The translations under genes and the position numbers were made by a program. The notes beneath the pieces were generated by a model, which saw only the letters and a list, made by a program, of their open reading frames with translations, had not been told where the DNA came from and ran no database searches. Shown piece after piece: positions 27,183 through 36,081 of a stretch of DNA of 64,000 nt (position 1 is the first letter of the stretch; each line of letters starts with the position of its first letter). This DNA is from an uncultured Chloroflexus sp. (lineage in GTDB: Bacteria; Chloroflexota; Chloroflexia; Chloroflexales; Chloroflexaceae): assembly GCF_937129525.1 (NCBI RefSeq), contig NZ_CAKZNK010000037.1, positions 1 through 64,000 of the forward strand, read 5' to 3'.

Positions 27183-27329
27183 ACTCGTCGTTGCAGCGGA
27201 TGACGGGTCAAGCGGCAATATCCTCCTGCCGGGGAACAACCGGCAATCACAGCAAACTGCCATCTCAGGTAATGCGTTCACATCTCTTCTGGTTGAGAGC
27301 AATCAGACAGAAGGATTGACGACAGTCTG

Positions 27330-28178
27330 ATGGCGCAACAGGTTTCAATATCCGGGCAGGTACTGTCAATGATGGATAGCGGGATGCAATCTCGATCCGA
27401 TACGCCGCCGATGAGCGACTTGACCTACCAGGCCTACGCCCCGATCTACCATGCGGCAGGACAGGCAACCTTTGGCGCAAATCTGGCGCGGTTGATCCTG
27501 GCTCGCCAACCACAACCACCACGATGGGTACTTGACCTGGCATGTGGCACCGGCGCTGCGGCGCTTGTCTTTGCGGCTGCCGGCGCCAACGTTGTTGGTG
27601 TCGATCGCTCGCCAGCGATGCTGACCATTGCCGGCGAACAGGCAGCCCAGCGCGGACTGGCAATAACGTGGATCACCGCAGACATCCGATCGCTACCATC
27701 TACTCCCCTCTTGCAACCAGGGCGTTTTGATCTCTGCACCTGCCTGTTCGACAGTCTCAATCAGCTTACCAGTGATCATGACCTCGCCGCCGTCTGTCAA
27801 ACCGTCGGCAAATTACTACGTCCTGGCGGCCAGTTCATCTTCGACCTCAATACACTGGCCGGCTTCACCGCATGGCACGAGTACGATCAGGTAATCTTTG
27901 ACGGACGCGACCTGTTGGTAGTCAATCGGCTGCATTTTGATCACAGCCGCCAGCGCGCCTACGGCAGATTTGTATGGTTTCAACGCCAGGGCAACCGCTG
28001 GTGGCGCGGTGAAGAGACGCATTGCGAACGGCCCTGGAGCGAGGAGGAGATTGCGGCAGCACTGACAGCTAACCGACTACGGTTGATTGCCCGACTCACG
28101 CCGGAGGGGGAAGCGGCGGCATCTGACGCACCCCGGATCGTGTATGTAGCCGAACGTTCCGCTGATGATGAGGAATAG
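27330..28178 (+). CDS. Class I SAM-dependent methyltransferase
   Basis: Up to 282 residues. Rossmann motif I is VLDLACGTGAAALVFAAAG, with the ribose-binding acid in NVVGVDRSPAML and motif IV FDLCTCLFDSLNQL. The C-terminal part (QRAYGRFVWFQRQGNRWWRG) is like small-molecule or tRNA-wobble-type methyltransferases of the Methyltransf_25 family; the substrate is not known. The first ATG is at 27330; an in-frame ATG at 27411 (MSDLTYQAYAPIY) is a better match to where such proteins usually begin. Neither has a strong ribosome site. It faces the PHP gene across a 147-bp gap. Confidence 0.85.
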   Translation: MAQQVSISGQVLSMMDSGMQSRSDTPPMSDLTYQAYAPIYHAAGQATFGANLARLILARQPQPPRWVLDLACGTGAAALVFAAAGANVVGVDRSPAMLTIAGEQAAQRGLAITWITADIRSLPSTPLLQPGRFDLCTCLFDSLNQLTSDHDLAAVCQTVGKLLRPGGQFIFDLNTLAGFTAWHEYDQVIFDGRDLLVVNRLHFDHSRQRAYGRFVWFQRQGNRWWRGEETHCERPWSEEEIAAALTANRLRLIARLTPEGEAAASDAPRIVYVAERSADDEE

Positions 28179-28285
28179 ACTATTCACCTCTGCGCCACAG
28201 CCCTAGGGTGGTCAGGCGGCCACAAAAGACTTTTATTGCCAGCCACCCGGTCAGCGTTGGCGGCAGTGAGAAGTGAGAAAGGCCA

Positions 28286-28313
28286 CCGGCAGGCAGATCA
28301 CCCGACCTGCCGG
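28286..28313. terminator. Hairpin between convergent genes
   Basis: CCGGCAGG / CCTGCCGG, 8-bp stem with a 12-nt loop, located between the methyltransferase and the PHP gene ends. No clear T-run. Confidence 0.45.
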
Positions 28314-28325
28314 CAGCACAACCGG

Positions 28326-30629
28326 CTACTCACCGAACAGTTGCAGCAATTCGCGCCACTCGCCGGTTAGCTCGTCACGGCGCGCAGCGTAATAGATGTG
28401 GGTCACACCCTGTTCATCAATGTAGACCAGATCGACCTGTGAGCGCATCGGACGGAGATAGCCGATATTTCCCCACCAGCGCACCTTATCCTGATCGAAC
28501 GGCATATCCTGATGGAACATCCGGGCCGCGTACTCGCGCACTGTGCCCGGCTCAATATCTTGCAGCCGCCACGGGGCGCTGCTCACATCGCCGGTGCGCA
28601 GATTGCGGAAGATGTAGAGCCAATCACCCTCTTCGTTACGGGTCGCACTCACCACCTCGATACCGGTGCGGGGGCGCGGCACCCGAATCAGGGCCAGCCA
28701 GGCCTCTGAGAGCTTGTCACGCGGGACACCATTATATTCCTGCACAACGCCCGTTTCTTTATCTTTCATGACCAGGTCGAAGCGAGGCTGGCCATCACTA
28801 TCAACGAAAATACGCACCAGACCACCGCGACCGCGCCAGCGGATGCGACGTTCGGCCCACGTATCAGGCTCAGGGGAAGGCGGCACACTCACCTCTTCCT
28901 GATCGAAATCGCCGGTATCGGTCTCGATACGAGCGCCGGCTTCACTCAGCAGGCTCGTCCAGGCTTCCCCCAACCCCCAATCGCTCACACCGTAGAAGAC
29001 ATGATCAACCACACCATTCTGATCGCGATGCACCAGATCGTACTTCACGCGCGACCCCTGACGATAGGCGCGCCAGAGGCCCAATCGGCCACGCCAGCGC
29101 ACCTGACTCTGGAGATCGATCCGACTCTCACGCAAATCTTCGTGGCGACTGATGGCGTAAGCCCACAATCCCCGAGCGCGATCGCGCGTCACCCCTGCGG
29201 TCGTGCGCAAATCACGCACCTCGTAGACCCAGGTACCGCTACGGCGCTGACTGCTAACGATTTCAACCCCAGAGCGAGGCAGCTCGAGCGTCTCGCCGTT
29301 GTCGAGCGGGGATGGCTCACCGGCAGCAATGGCCTGTCGGCAGAGCTGAATGATCTCGCTGCGGTTAGCGACAATCGTTTCACTGTCGCGGCGGAGATAG
29401 ACCACGCCATTGCTGCCAACGTAGGGAGGCGGATCATTTGCCTTCACCTCGACCCGGATCACATCGCGGCCTTCGTAATGCATCAACTCAAATGACAGGT
29501 AGGGTGCCGGGATGACATGTTCAGCCACACTCTGGCGCAACGTATCGGTTACCTGATCAGGCCGTTCAATACCGACCACCTTCCCACCGGGATCACAACC
29601 AATGATCAAGACCCCGCCACCGATATTCGCCAGCGCTGCCACATCGGGCCAGAGCGTCACCGCTTGATTAGGCTCGGCCAAGGCGCGCAATACCTGGCGA
29701 TCCGTACTACCGCTGAAACGAGCGACATCGAGTGACCACTGCTTTTGATCGCGCTTCGGCACGCGCACGCGGTCAAAATCCTGGCTGGAGAAGAGCGCTT
29801 TCAGCGCTTCAAAGCTGCGGTCAGGCAGCAACGCCTCGAAGTAGCGATCACCGATCCCGTGGCGGTGAGTGGCCTGGGCATCGCCTTCTGGCAACCGGCG
29901 AAGGCGATGAGCATCGCTGCCCTGGATGCAAAACATCCGCCGCTCGTAGTGTTCGGTCTTGCCATTGTAGAAGCCAGGTGAAGTAAACTTCTCGTGGTCA
30001 GTGTAGAAATTGATAAACTCGAGCGCGTGCAGATAGGGGCTTTGAGTAACAGCCACCCGCGCCTGGCCACTCGTACCCATGCGCAACGTTTCGGTAATGA
30101 CACCGTTAGGACCGTTGGCATGAGCAGCAATGACAATCCCACCGGCACGATGAATAATCTCGTAGGCTTCAGTCACGTGACGGGTATTCGCCACGCTACA
30201 TACACCACCTTTAAGCGACTCGGCGGGAATACCGAGCTGAAGCAAGGTTGCTTCGATCAGGCTGAGCGGACGATTAGGCGGAAAGATGCCGAGAATATGA
30301 GCGCCAAAATGCGAAGTGAACTCAAAGCCGGGCAAGACGGTTATTTTCTCAAGCAGGCGACGATACTCGGCCAAACGGGCCTCTTCTTCACTCGTCAGCC
30401 GTCCGGCCTTTTCCAGCGCAACCAGAAACTCGATCTCCCGCTGAAACTGCTCATAACCGGCAACGGTATTGTGGTCAGTAAAAGCGATGATTTCAAGGCC
30501 GCGCCGCTCAGCTTCCTGAAGAATGTCAAGGTAAGAAACGTTTGGTTCGGCGTAATCCTCAGAGGCAGGCGTGTGTAAGTGCAAATCAATCCGGATCCAG
30601 CGCATCGCGTTTCGCGCTTCTGTATTCAT
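28326..30629 (-). CDS. PHP-domain + AlbA/Schlafen-like + repeated RWRG-module protein
   Basis: A 767-residue soluble protein with an unusual order of parts. Residues 11-270 are a PHP phosphoesterase domain with metal ligands H17, H19 (DLHLHT), D52, H53 (TDHN), E103, H170 and D239, H241 (GSDAH), so the active site looks intact. Residues about 315-432 resemble the AlbA_2/Schlafen ATP-binding domain (ANIGGGVLIIGCDPGGKVVG, then YLRRDSETIVANRSEI). The C-terminal third is repeated: the module around RWRG recurs at 510-561, 596-648 and 716-762, and EIVSS...DLRT recurs at 456-476 and 658-679. These modules match nothing I know. It may hydrolyse a phosphoester or nucleic-acid substrate. ATG 30629 is preceded by a leader with a hairpin; an ATG at 30605 is possible. 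Confidence 0.8.
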   Translation of the reverse strand: MNTEARNAMRWIRIDLHLHTPASEDYAEPNVSYLDILQEAERRGLEIIAFTDHNTVAGYEQFQREIEFLVALEKAGRLTSEEEARLAEYRRLLEKITVLPGFEFTSHFGAHILGIFPPNRPLSLIEATLLQLGIPAESLKGGVCSVANTRHVTEAYEIIHRAGGIVIAAHANGPNGVITETLRMGTSGQARVAVTQSPYLHALEFINFYTDHEKFTSPGFYNGKTEHYERRMFCIQGSDAHRLRRLPEGDAQATHRHGIGDRYFEALLPDRSFEALKALFSSQDFDRVRVPKRDQKQWSLDVARFSGSTDRQVLRALAEPNQAVTLWPDVAALANIGGGVLIIGCDPGGKVVGIERPDQVTDTLRQSVAEHVIPAPYLSFELMHYEGRDVIRVEVKANDPPPYVGSNGVVYLRRDSETIVANRSEIIQLCRQAIAAGEPSPLDNGETLELPRSGVEIVSSQRRSGTWVYEVRDLRTTAGVTRDRARGLWAYAISRHEDLRESRIDLQSQVRWRGRLGLWRAYRQGSRVKYDLVHRDQNGVVDHVFYGVSDWGLGEAWTSLLSEAGARIETDTGDFDQEEVSVPPSPEPDTWAERRIRWRGRGGLVRIFVDSDGQPRFDLVMKDKETGVVQEYNGVPRDKLSEAWLALIRVPRPRTGIEVVSATRNEEGDWLYIFRNLRTGDVSSAPWRLQDIEPGTVREYAARMFHQDMPFDQDKVRWWGNIGYLRPMRSQVDLVYIDEQGVTHIYYAARRDELTGEWRELLQLFGE

Positions 30630-30743
30630 ACCGTAAAAACCTTAGATATTCAGAACTTTTTTCGCCACACTTTTGAGTATTTTTTGTTTTTCATCGTCTC
30701 TTCTGGTGATAAAACGGAGAAAACCGCCTCCTTTCTCGCTATC

Positions 30744-30765
30744 GAAAAACCCTGACGAGCAGGGT
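30744..30765 (-). terminator. Terminator-like hairpin in the PHP gene leader
   Basis: On the minus strand: ACCCTG-CTCGT-CAGGGT directly followed by TTTTT. It lies between the candidate promoter (-10 at 30799-30794) and the PHP start at 30629. No minus-strand gene lies upstream for it to terminate, so it may act as an attenuator. Confidence 0.6.
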
Positions 30766-30793
30766 CAGAGCGTAAATGCTATCCTGTACAGAT

Positions 30794-30802
30794 AGTATAC
30801 CA
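30794..30802 (-). promoter_or_regulatory. Extended -10 promoter element for the PHP gene
   Basis: Minus strand TGG-TATACT, 165 bp before the PHP start codon. The -35 region at 17 bp (TGATCA) is poor, as is common for extended -10 promoters. Confidence 0.5.
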
Positions 30803-31231
30803 GATTCGAGTAGGGATGATCACAGTGCGCGCAGGTTAGCGGCGCGACTGCTTGTTACAGGGGTAACAGCCGATCACGGCAGGGAGAAATTTGCCTGAAG
30901 GCAACCTTGCGACAGTGTCCCGGTCAGATAATCCCAACAATTTGATGCTGTAATTTGCATCTGACTTGACCAGCCAAAATCGGTTAGCAGCGATTTGAGT
31001 TGAAGCCAAAAAAGTTCATTTTTAGAACTAGCATGAGGTCAAAGTATTTGCTATAATGCAAGCAGCGCTCAACCCAATGCCGGCGTAACTCCATTCCTGC
31101 CCAACAGCGCAGTGAAGCAGATGCAATGCCTCTGCGATCAAGTATCGACTGTCAGTATCGGCTGGCACGTATTCGGTAAGGTAGCGCAGGGTAGGGAAGG
31201 CAGCCACCGCGGCAGGAGAGAGGAGAGTCCT

Positions 31232-32185
31232 ATGTCAGAGGCGAGCGGATACAGCCTGCAGCATGCGCGGACAATCATCAGCGAATTAGAACACTTCCTG
31301 ATCGATCTCAGGCAAGAAGATGGTTTAAGCGAGAACACCATTACCTCTTATCGCTGCGATCTACGCACAGCGGGAGCCGTGTTAAACCAGGATCTCACCA
31401 CAATCACGACTGAAGACATCCAGCAATTTCTTGCCAGCCGGCGGGAGCAACCGGGCACCACAAACCGACGAATTGCCAGTTTGGGACGTTTTTTCCGCTG
31501 GGCGATGGCGCGTGGCTACATTACCCACAACCCGCTCGATCGAATCAATGGCCGCTTCCCCACCGAACACCGACCACAACCGATTGCCAGCGAAACGGAA
31601 CTGCGCGCGCTCGATCAGGCGATTGCCGCTGCGCCACAGCCATATCGGCTGATCTTCACGCTGTTGCGCGAGATCGGGATTCGCACCGATGAAGTCTTGA
31701 ACCTGAATTTAGGCGACGTGATCCTTGAGCCAGGACGCGAGATGCTGCTGGTGCGCGACAGCAAGAGCGGGAGTAAGCGGATGATTGCCCTCACTCCTGA
31801 CGCTATGCCGCGCTCGCTCCGCGGGTTGCGCAGTTGGGTGCGGGAAATGGAGCATTGCCCCCCGGAAACGCCACTCTTCCGTTCATCGCGTGGCACGCGG
31901 GTGTCATACGACACGCTCCATCGGCGCTGGGTAGCGGTATGTAAAGCGGCTCGTTTGATGGATACGGTTGAAGGCCGCGCGCAACCGCGCTACACCCTAC
32001 ACCATTTGCGCCACACCGCTGCCGCCGAATTGATTACCTTTTACCCAGAGCAGGTGGTGCGCCGCATTCTCGGTCATCGCGATCCGCGTTCAACTCGCCG
32101 CTACACCGAACTGGTACGCAATCGAACCCACGCCTCCGAACGACCGGCCAGCCTCCATACACCGCCCCGACGCGAGGCTATGTAG
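31232..32185 (+). CDS. Tyrosine recombinase (XerC/D-like integrase)
   Basis: A 317-residue protein with an N-terminal SAM-like DNA-binding domain (LEHFLIDLRQEDGLSENTI) and a C-terminal catalytic domain. Catalytic residues visible: Arg in REIGIRTDEVLNL, Lys in DSKSGSKRMIAL, HxxR in HHLRHTAAAEL, His in ILGHRDPRST, and Tyr in RRYTEL. Start ATG 31232 has GAGAGGAGAG upstream; the frame runs open to 31112 without conserved residues. No attachment site, excisionase or other mobile genes are nearby, so this could be a chromosome-dimer resolvase-type protein or the remainder of a lost element. Confidence 0.9.
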   Translation: MSEASGYSLQHARTIISELEHFLIDLRQEDGLSENTITSYRCDLRTAGAVLNQDLTTITTEDIQQFLASRREQPGTTNRRIASLGRFFRWAMARGYITHNPLDRINGRFPTEHRPQPIASETELRALDQAIAAAPQPYRLIFTLLREIGIRTDEVLNLNLGDVILEPGREMLLVRDSKSGSKRMIALTPDAMPRSLRGLRSWVREMEHCPPETPLFRSSRGTRVSYDTLHRRWVAVCKAARLMDTVEGRAQPRYTLHHLRHTAAAELITFYPEQVVRRILGHRDPRSTRRYTELVRNRTHASERPASLHTPPRREAM

Positions 32186-32220
32186 CGCCCCGTCCGCGCC
32201 CGGTGAGTTCGGATTGATCT

Positions 32221-32247
32221 GGCGGCGTTTGCGCGCCGCCTTTTGTT
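32221..32247 (+). terminator. Recombinase terminator
   Basis: GGCGGCG-TTTGCG-CGCCGCC followed by TTTTGTT, 35 bp after the stop codon. Confidence 0.85.
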
Positions 32248-32281
32248 GCCCCTATAAGCTACCGTAGCCGCCGATTACCGG

Positions 32282-33100
32282 CTAGAGAAACGCGCGCAAT
32301 GCCTGATAGGTTGGCTCGTAGCCCGGCCCGCGAAGCATGTTGTGATTCGTGCCGGGAATGAGCTGCATCCGCATCAGCTCTGGCGACGCCATTGCCCGCA
32401 ATTCCGCCTGAACAGCCGGCGAGACGATGGTGTATTCCGGTTCGGCCAGCAAGATGAGCAGCGGCACTTGCACCCGCGCAATGCGCGGCGCTAACGTCCA
32501 ATCGTATGGCAAGAGGAAGAGACCGGCAACCTGCTCATAACGGCATTCGGCCAGCGCCTGGGCTTTCCAGTAATAGTCGCACGGATGCCAGTCAGGATTG
32601 GTTTCGCGCAGCATCGGCAACGTTTCAGCAGGAGACTGCCCAACTCCCCGGCTAAACTGGGGCAGCAACGAGGGTGCAATCGCTGTTTCCTGCTTGATCA
32701 GGGGATCGAGTAACACTGCCTGCCGGACGGTATGACGCGCCGGGTGATCGCCACTGAGTAACGCCAGTGTAGTTGCGCCACCCCACGAATGACCGATCAT
32801 GACCAGTTCAGGCAGACCCAGAGCCTGGATGACATCGCCGACAATGTTGGCGACAGTATCAATGTCATAGGCCGGACTCAGATCACTCTGGCCGTGACCG
32901 GGTAGATCAAGCGCAATGACGCGCCACCCCTCAGCCGCCAGATCGCTGCCGAGGCGCCAAAGGGTGGCGGCGCTGCTGGTAATGCCGTGGCAGAGCAAGA
33001 CAGTGCGGCCAGCGGCGGGCCACTCTAACAAGCTGACTCGTCCGTGTGCCAGTTGCACAAAATCGCGGCGAGCGGTGATCTGGCATGGATCGTTCATCAT
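32282..33100 (-). CDS. Alpha/beta-fold hydrolase
   Basis: A 272-residue single-domain hydrolase. The oxyanion segment is LLCHGITSSAATLWRLG, the nucleophile Ser is in MIGHSWGGATTLALL, an Asp likely follows in LLAEPEYTIVSP or nearby, and the catalytic His is in IPGTNHNML. The substrate is unknown; the family covers esterases, haloperoxidase-like and ring-cleavage hydrolases. AGGAGGAG precedes a GTG-ATG-ATG run, of which the first ATG (33100) is taken as start. It is monocistronic. Confidence 0.88.
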   Translation of the reverse strand: MMNDPCQITARRDFVQLAHGRVSLLEWPAAGRTVLLCHGITSSAATLWRLGSDLAAEGWRVIALDLPGHGQSDLSPAYDIDTVANIVGDVIQALGLPELVMIGHSWGGATTLALLSGDHPARHTVRQAVLLDPLIKQETAIAPSLLPQFSRGVGQSPAETLPMLRETNPDWHPCDYYWKAQALAECRYEQVAGLFLLPYDWTLAPRIARVQVPLLILLAEPEYTIVSPAVQAELRAMASPELMRMQLIPGTNHNMLRGPGYEPTYQALRAFL

Positions 33101-33115
33101 CACTCCTCCTGAGAT

Positions 33116-33286
33116 TAGCGATTACCTGCAAGCGTATCCATTGCGTCAGAATGACCCGGACGGACAGTTACACCCACCCGCCGGTAGCCATTACCTGCGT
33201 GCTGCTACTCGGCATATGTGGCTGGCGCGCGCGAGACAGGCGAGTACACGCACCCGCCAGTAGCCATTATCTGCGCGCTGCTACCC
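33116..33286. repeat. Imperfect direct repeats in a non-coding gap
   Basis: A 36-nt unit at 33175-33210 recurs at 33251-33286 (period 76, a few mismatches); its middle part (TAGCnATTACCTGC) also occurs at 33116-33129. The spacer between the two full copies is 40 nt. The copies lie in the 300-bp gap between the divergent hydrolase and membrane-protein genes. Confidence 0.7.
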
Positions 33287-33346
33287 TCTGCTCTGACAAC
33301 AGGCGCCAAACTGCGACCGGCAATCGCAAAGGTGGGCCTGTACTCT

Positions 33347-33365
33347 GTACCGTATGCGGTACAAT
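33347..33365 (+). promoter_or_regulatory. Palindrome overlapping a TACAAT -10
   Basis: GTACCG-TATG-CGGTAC at 33347-33362 overlaps TACAAT at 33360-33365, 35 bp before the start of the membrane-protein gene. It could be a repressor site over the promoter. Confidence 0.35.
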
Positions 33366-33399
33366 ATGACGTAACGGCCCACCAATTGGTCGCTCAACA

Positions 33400-34596
33400 A
33401 TGAATGCCAGCCTCTGCGAAGACATGCGATCGCCGGCCAAAACAAAACTTCTCCTCGCCACCTTCACCACAGGATGGTTGATGATCGGCATCGCGATCAT
33501 CAGCTTCGGCTGGGAACTCACCTGGAAGGTATTGCACATCCCAACCCTATCGCCAGTGTTCGCCGATATGCGCACCATTCAGGGCGCATTGCTGAGCGTC
33601 GAACAGGGATACAATCCCCAACAAGCCAATCCCGGCGATCCCTGGCAACGAGCGATGAATTATCCGTCTCTCTGGCTCGTCATTGCCCGACATCTTCAGT
33701 TCGACAACGAAGTTCACTTCCTGATCTTTGTGTTTTCCACAATTGTGGCCTATCTAACAGCGTGTATCTTCTTGCTCAAAACGTTTCCACGCTTCCTCAT
33801 GATCGCGGCACTCTTCTCTGGCGCATCATTACTGGCAGTCGAGCGCGGCAATAACGATATTATCGTTTTTGCCCTGTTAAGCGTTGGGTTGACCCTGCCG
33901 GCGGTTTTGGTGCGATCAGGTGTGCTGCTGATAAGCACCGTTCTGAAACTCTACCCCATGTTTGCCTTTCTGAGCCTGATCAAACACCCACGCCAGCTTC
34001 TGGGCGGAATGACCATTGCAGTGGTCTATTTCATCGGCATCCAGCCTGAATTGCAGTTCATCTGGCGCGGCAACACTGCCGAAGGCGTTCTTTCCTATGG
34101 GATCGCCAATCTGTTCAGATGGATAACGGCTCAGGTCGGCAATGAACTAGAGCCAATCGCTGTCGGTCTTGGACTGATTGCATCTTTGCCAGTCTGTTTG
34201 CTTTTCACGCGCAACACGCACATTCAACCGTCACCACAACGCGAGCAGAAGACAACTCTCTTCCTGGCCGGGGGAGCAATCTTTGCGGGCACATATCTAA
34301 CCACGTTAAACTGGGATTATCGCCTCATTTTTTTGATTTTTTGTCTTCCGTATATTCTGGACATTCAACAACCTTTACCGCGATACTCATTGGTAACCTG
34401 CCTGTTGATAGCCAGCAATATCGGCATTCTCAGATGGCATCTCCCGGTAGGTTTGGTTGAAATAATCAGCATTCTCTGCAAGCATTATGTGTTTTTAGCG
34501 ATTATCGGTTGTCTTGGCAAAGAGTTTTACCTGCACATGCGCGCAACACGTACCCCGGCATTGCATCGGCTGCCACACAACGCCGGGGAAGGGTAG
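33400..34596 (+). CDS. Polytopic membrane protein, GT87/GT-C glycosyltransferase-like
   Basis: A 398-residue protein with about ten membrane helices. The first periplasmic loop contains an acidic FADMRTIQGAL and an NPQQANPGDPW segment; a later one has SLLAVERGNNDIIVFALL, a sequence typical of the DUF2029/GT87 group, which uses polyprenyl-phosphate-mannose-type donors at the outer membrane face. The catalytic Asp in the first loop is plausible. The protein ends with a basic cytoplasmic tail. The donor and acceptor are unknown. It ends 12 bp from the end of the convergent peptidase gene. Confidence 0.65.
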   Translation: MNASLCEDMRSPAKTKLLLATFTTGWLMIGIAIISFGWELTWKVLHIPTLSPVFADMRTIQGALLSVEQGYNPQQANPGDPWQRAMNYPSLWLVIARHLQFDNEVHFLIFVFSTIVAYLTACIFLLKTFPRFLMIAALFSGASLLAVERGNNDIIVFALLSVGLTLPAVLVRSGVLLISTVLKLYPMFAFLSLIKHPRQLLGGMTIAVVYFIGIQPELQFIWRGNTAEGVLSYGIANLFRWITAQVGNELEPIAVGLGLIASLPVCLLFTRNTHIQPSPQREQKTTLFLAGGAIFAGTYLTTLNWDYRLIFLIFCLPYILDIQQPLPRYSLVTCLLIASNIGILRWHLPVGLVEIISILCKHYVFLAIIGCLGKEFYLHMRATRTPALHRLPHNAGEG

Positions 34597-34608
34597 CGCC
34601 AGACAATC

Positions 34609-36081
34609 TCACTCCCTGCTCTCAGCAAGCACAAAATCAGCCAGAACTGACTTAAGCGCAGCCAGCGACGGTTCGTGAATGTACATCATATGGCCGGCTG
34701 GATAGAAGCTTTCACCGATCTGAGCGCGAAGCGCCGGATCAAGGGCGAGATGATTAAGCGTATAGCGAGTGGCGAAGTAGGGAGTCGCCAGATCGTAATA
34801 CCCACTGGCAACATGGACGCGCAATCCAGGATTGCGGTGCATTGCCCGCCGCAATGTTTCGGCAACATCGACGTACCGGTTCTGATGGTCGTTGAAACTC
34901 CACGGCCACACCCGTTCGGTAAGAATTTCGTAGGGCAGATCGCTGCAAAAGCCCAACTGCTCGCGCGCGTAATGATTGAGCGCAGCCGTGTACGGGCCGG
35001 TAATCGCAGCCAGGCTCGGATCGAATTCAACCACTTCTCCCACTGCATCGCGGTCACTGCCGGTAAAGCGACTGTCCAGGCGGCCAACGGTACGCTGCTG
35101 GTCACGCAGCAATTCCTTTACGAACCGGTCATCGCGAATACGCAACCGCGATCGCGTAACATAGTCGCGGCTAAGACCGGTGTAGCGCGCCAGTTGGGTT
35201 GCAATGTAGTCAAACGTAGCCGGATCAAGCTGGTCACCTTGCAGCAACGCCAGCGCATAATCACCAAGCGCGAACGACTCGACAGCGCGCAAGGTGGCAT
35301 TCAGGTCGCGTTGCAGTTCTGGTTCGAGTCGCCGATGATAGAATGCGGTCGCCGTGTACGATGGTAAAAAGAGCATGTACGGCAGATCATTGCCGTGATC
35401 GAAGGAGAGAGTCTGAAAATGCAGCACTGCCGAAATGAGCATGAGACCATTGAGGTACAGGCCGTGCCGCTCCTGGAGGTAGCCGGCCAGACCGGCAGCG
35501 CGCGTAGTGCCGTAGCTTTCACCGGCCAGGTACTTTGGTGATAGCCAGCGCCCATACCGGCTGGTGTAGAGCCGGATAAAATCTCCGACTGACTCAATAT
35601 CCTTACGAAAGTCGTGAAACTGTTTGGGTGACTCGCCGGCAACGGCGCGGCTGTAGCCAGTGCTTACCGGATCGATGAAGACCAGATCGCTCACATCGAG
35701 CAGTGAATACTGGTTTGGCACGATCCGACCGGGTGGCGACAACGGCCACCCCTCTACAGTCATCAACACACGCTGCGGACCGAACAGGCCGAGATGCAAC
35801 CAGACCGACGATGAACCAGGGCCACCGTTGAAGGCGAACGTAATTGGACGCCGACTGAGGTCGGTCACGTCATCGCGGGTATAGGCGACGAAGAAGATCC
35901 CGGCTCGCGCCTGCTCGCCAGCGCTAACCCCATCCTTCTCGGCCTCTTCCTTCATGATAATCACGCCAGCAGTTGCGGTATATCTGATCTCGGCCCCGTT
36001 GATCATCACCGTGTGCTGAGACTGCACGATCTGATCGACCGGCGGCGCTGGCGGATTAGAGGGAGGGTTTGTTGTTGTCAT
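34609..36081 (-). CDS. Serine carboxypeptidase (peptidase S10 family)
   Basis: A 490-residue S10-family protein. The substrate-binding segment [15 protein letters not shown] and nucleophile S189 in [12 protein letters not shown] are clear; the catalytic Asp is likely in [14 protein letters not shown] and the His in PAGHMMYIH. Bacterial members with this length are usually cytoplasmic or exported acyl-amino-acid carboxypeptidases. No signal peptide is seen: the N terminus is Thr/Pro-rich and hydrophilic. Its start overlaps the obgE stop by 4 bp (ATGA), so it is co-transcribed and probably coupled to obgE. Confidence 0.92.
   Translation of the reverse strand: MTTTNPPSNPPAPPVDQIVQSQHTVMINGAEIRYTATAGVIIMKEEAEKDGVSAGEQARAGIFFVAYTRDDVTDLSRRPITFAFNGGPGSSSVWLHLGLFGPQRVLMTVEGWPLSPPGRIVPNQYSLLDVSDLVFIDPVSTGYSRAVAGESPKQFHDFRKDIESVGDFIRLYTSRYGRWLSPKYLAGESYGTTRAAGLAGYLQERHGLYLNGLMLISAVLHFQTLSFDHGNDLPYMLFLPSYTATAFYHRRLEPELQRDLNATLRAVESFALGDYALALLQGDQLDPATFDYIATQLARYTGLSRDYVTRSRLRIRDDRFVKELLRDQQRTVGRLDSRFTGSDRDAVGEVVEFDPSLAAITGPYTAALNHYAREQLGFCSDLPYEILTERVWPWSFNDHQNRYVDVAETLRRAMHRNPGLRVHVASGYYDLATPYFATRYTLNHLALDPALRAQIGESFYPAGHMMYIHEPSLAALKSVLADFVLAESRE

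Larger units (their letters stand above)
30630..31231. other. Divergent control region between PHP and recombinase genes
   Basis: About 600 bp without a gene. The PHP side has an extended -10 (minus strand TGGTATACT) at 30802-30794 and a terminator-like hairpin at 30749-30765. The recombinase side has TATAAT at 31052-31057, 175 bp before its start, with a short inverted repeat AGTTC-N7-GAACT at 31013-31029 just upstream. The segment is richer in A+T than the flanking genes. Confidence 0.6.

Noticed and set aside
31112-31231. N-terminal extension of the recombinase by 40 codons
   Set aside because: The ribosome site is directly before 31232 and the extension carries no family residues.
24846-32185. 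tRNA-Gly and tyrosine recombinase as ends of an integrated element
   Set aside because: No repeat of the tRNA 3' end was found near the recombinase, and the genes between are not mobile-type.
33175-33286. Possible CRISPR: 36-nt repeat with 40-nt spacer
   Set aside because: Only two full copies with several mismatches, no leader and no cas genes.
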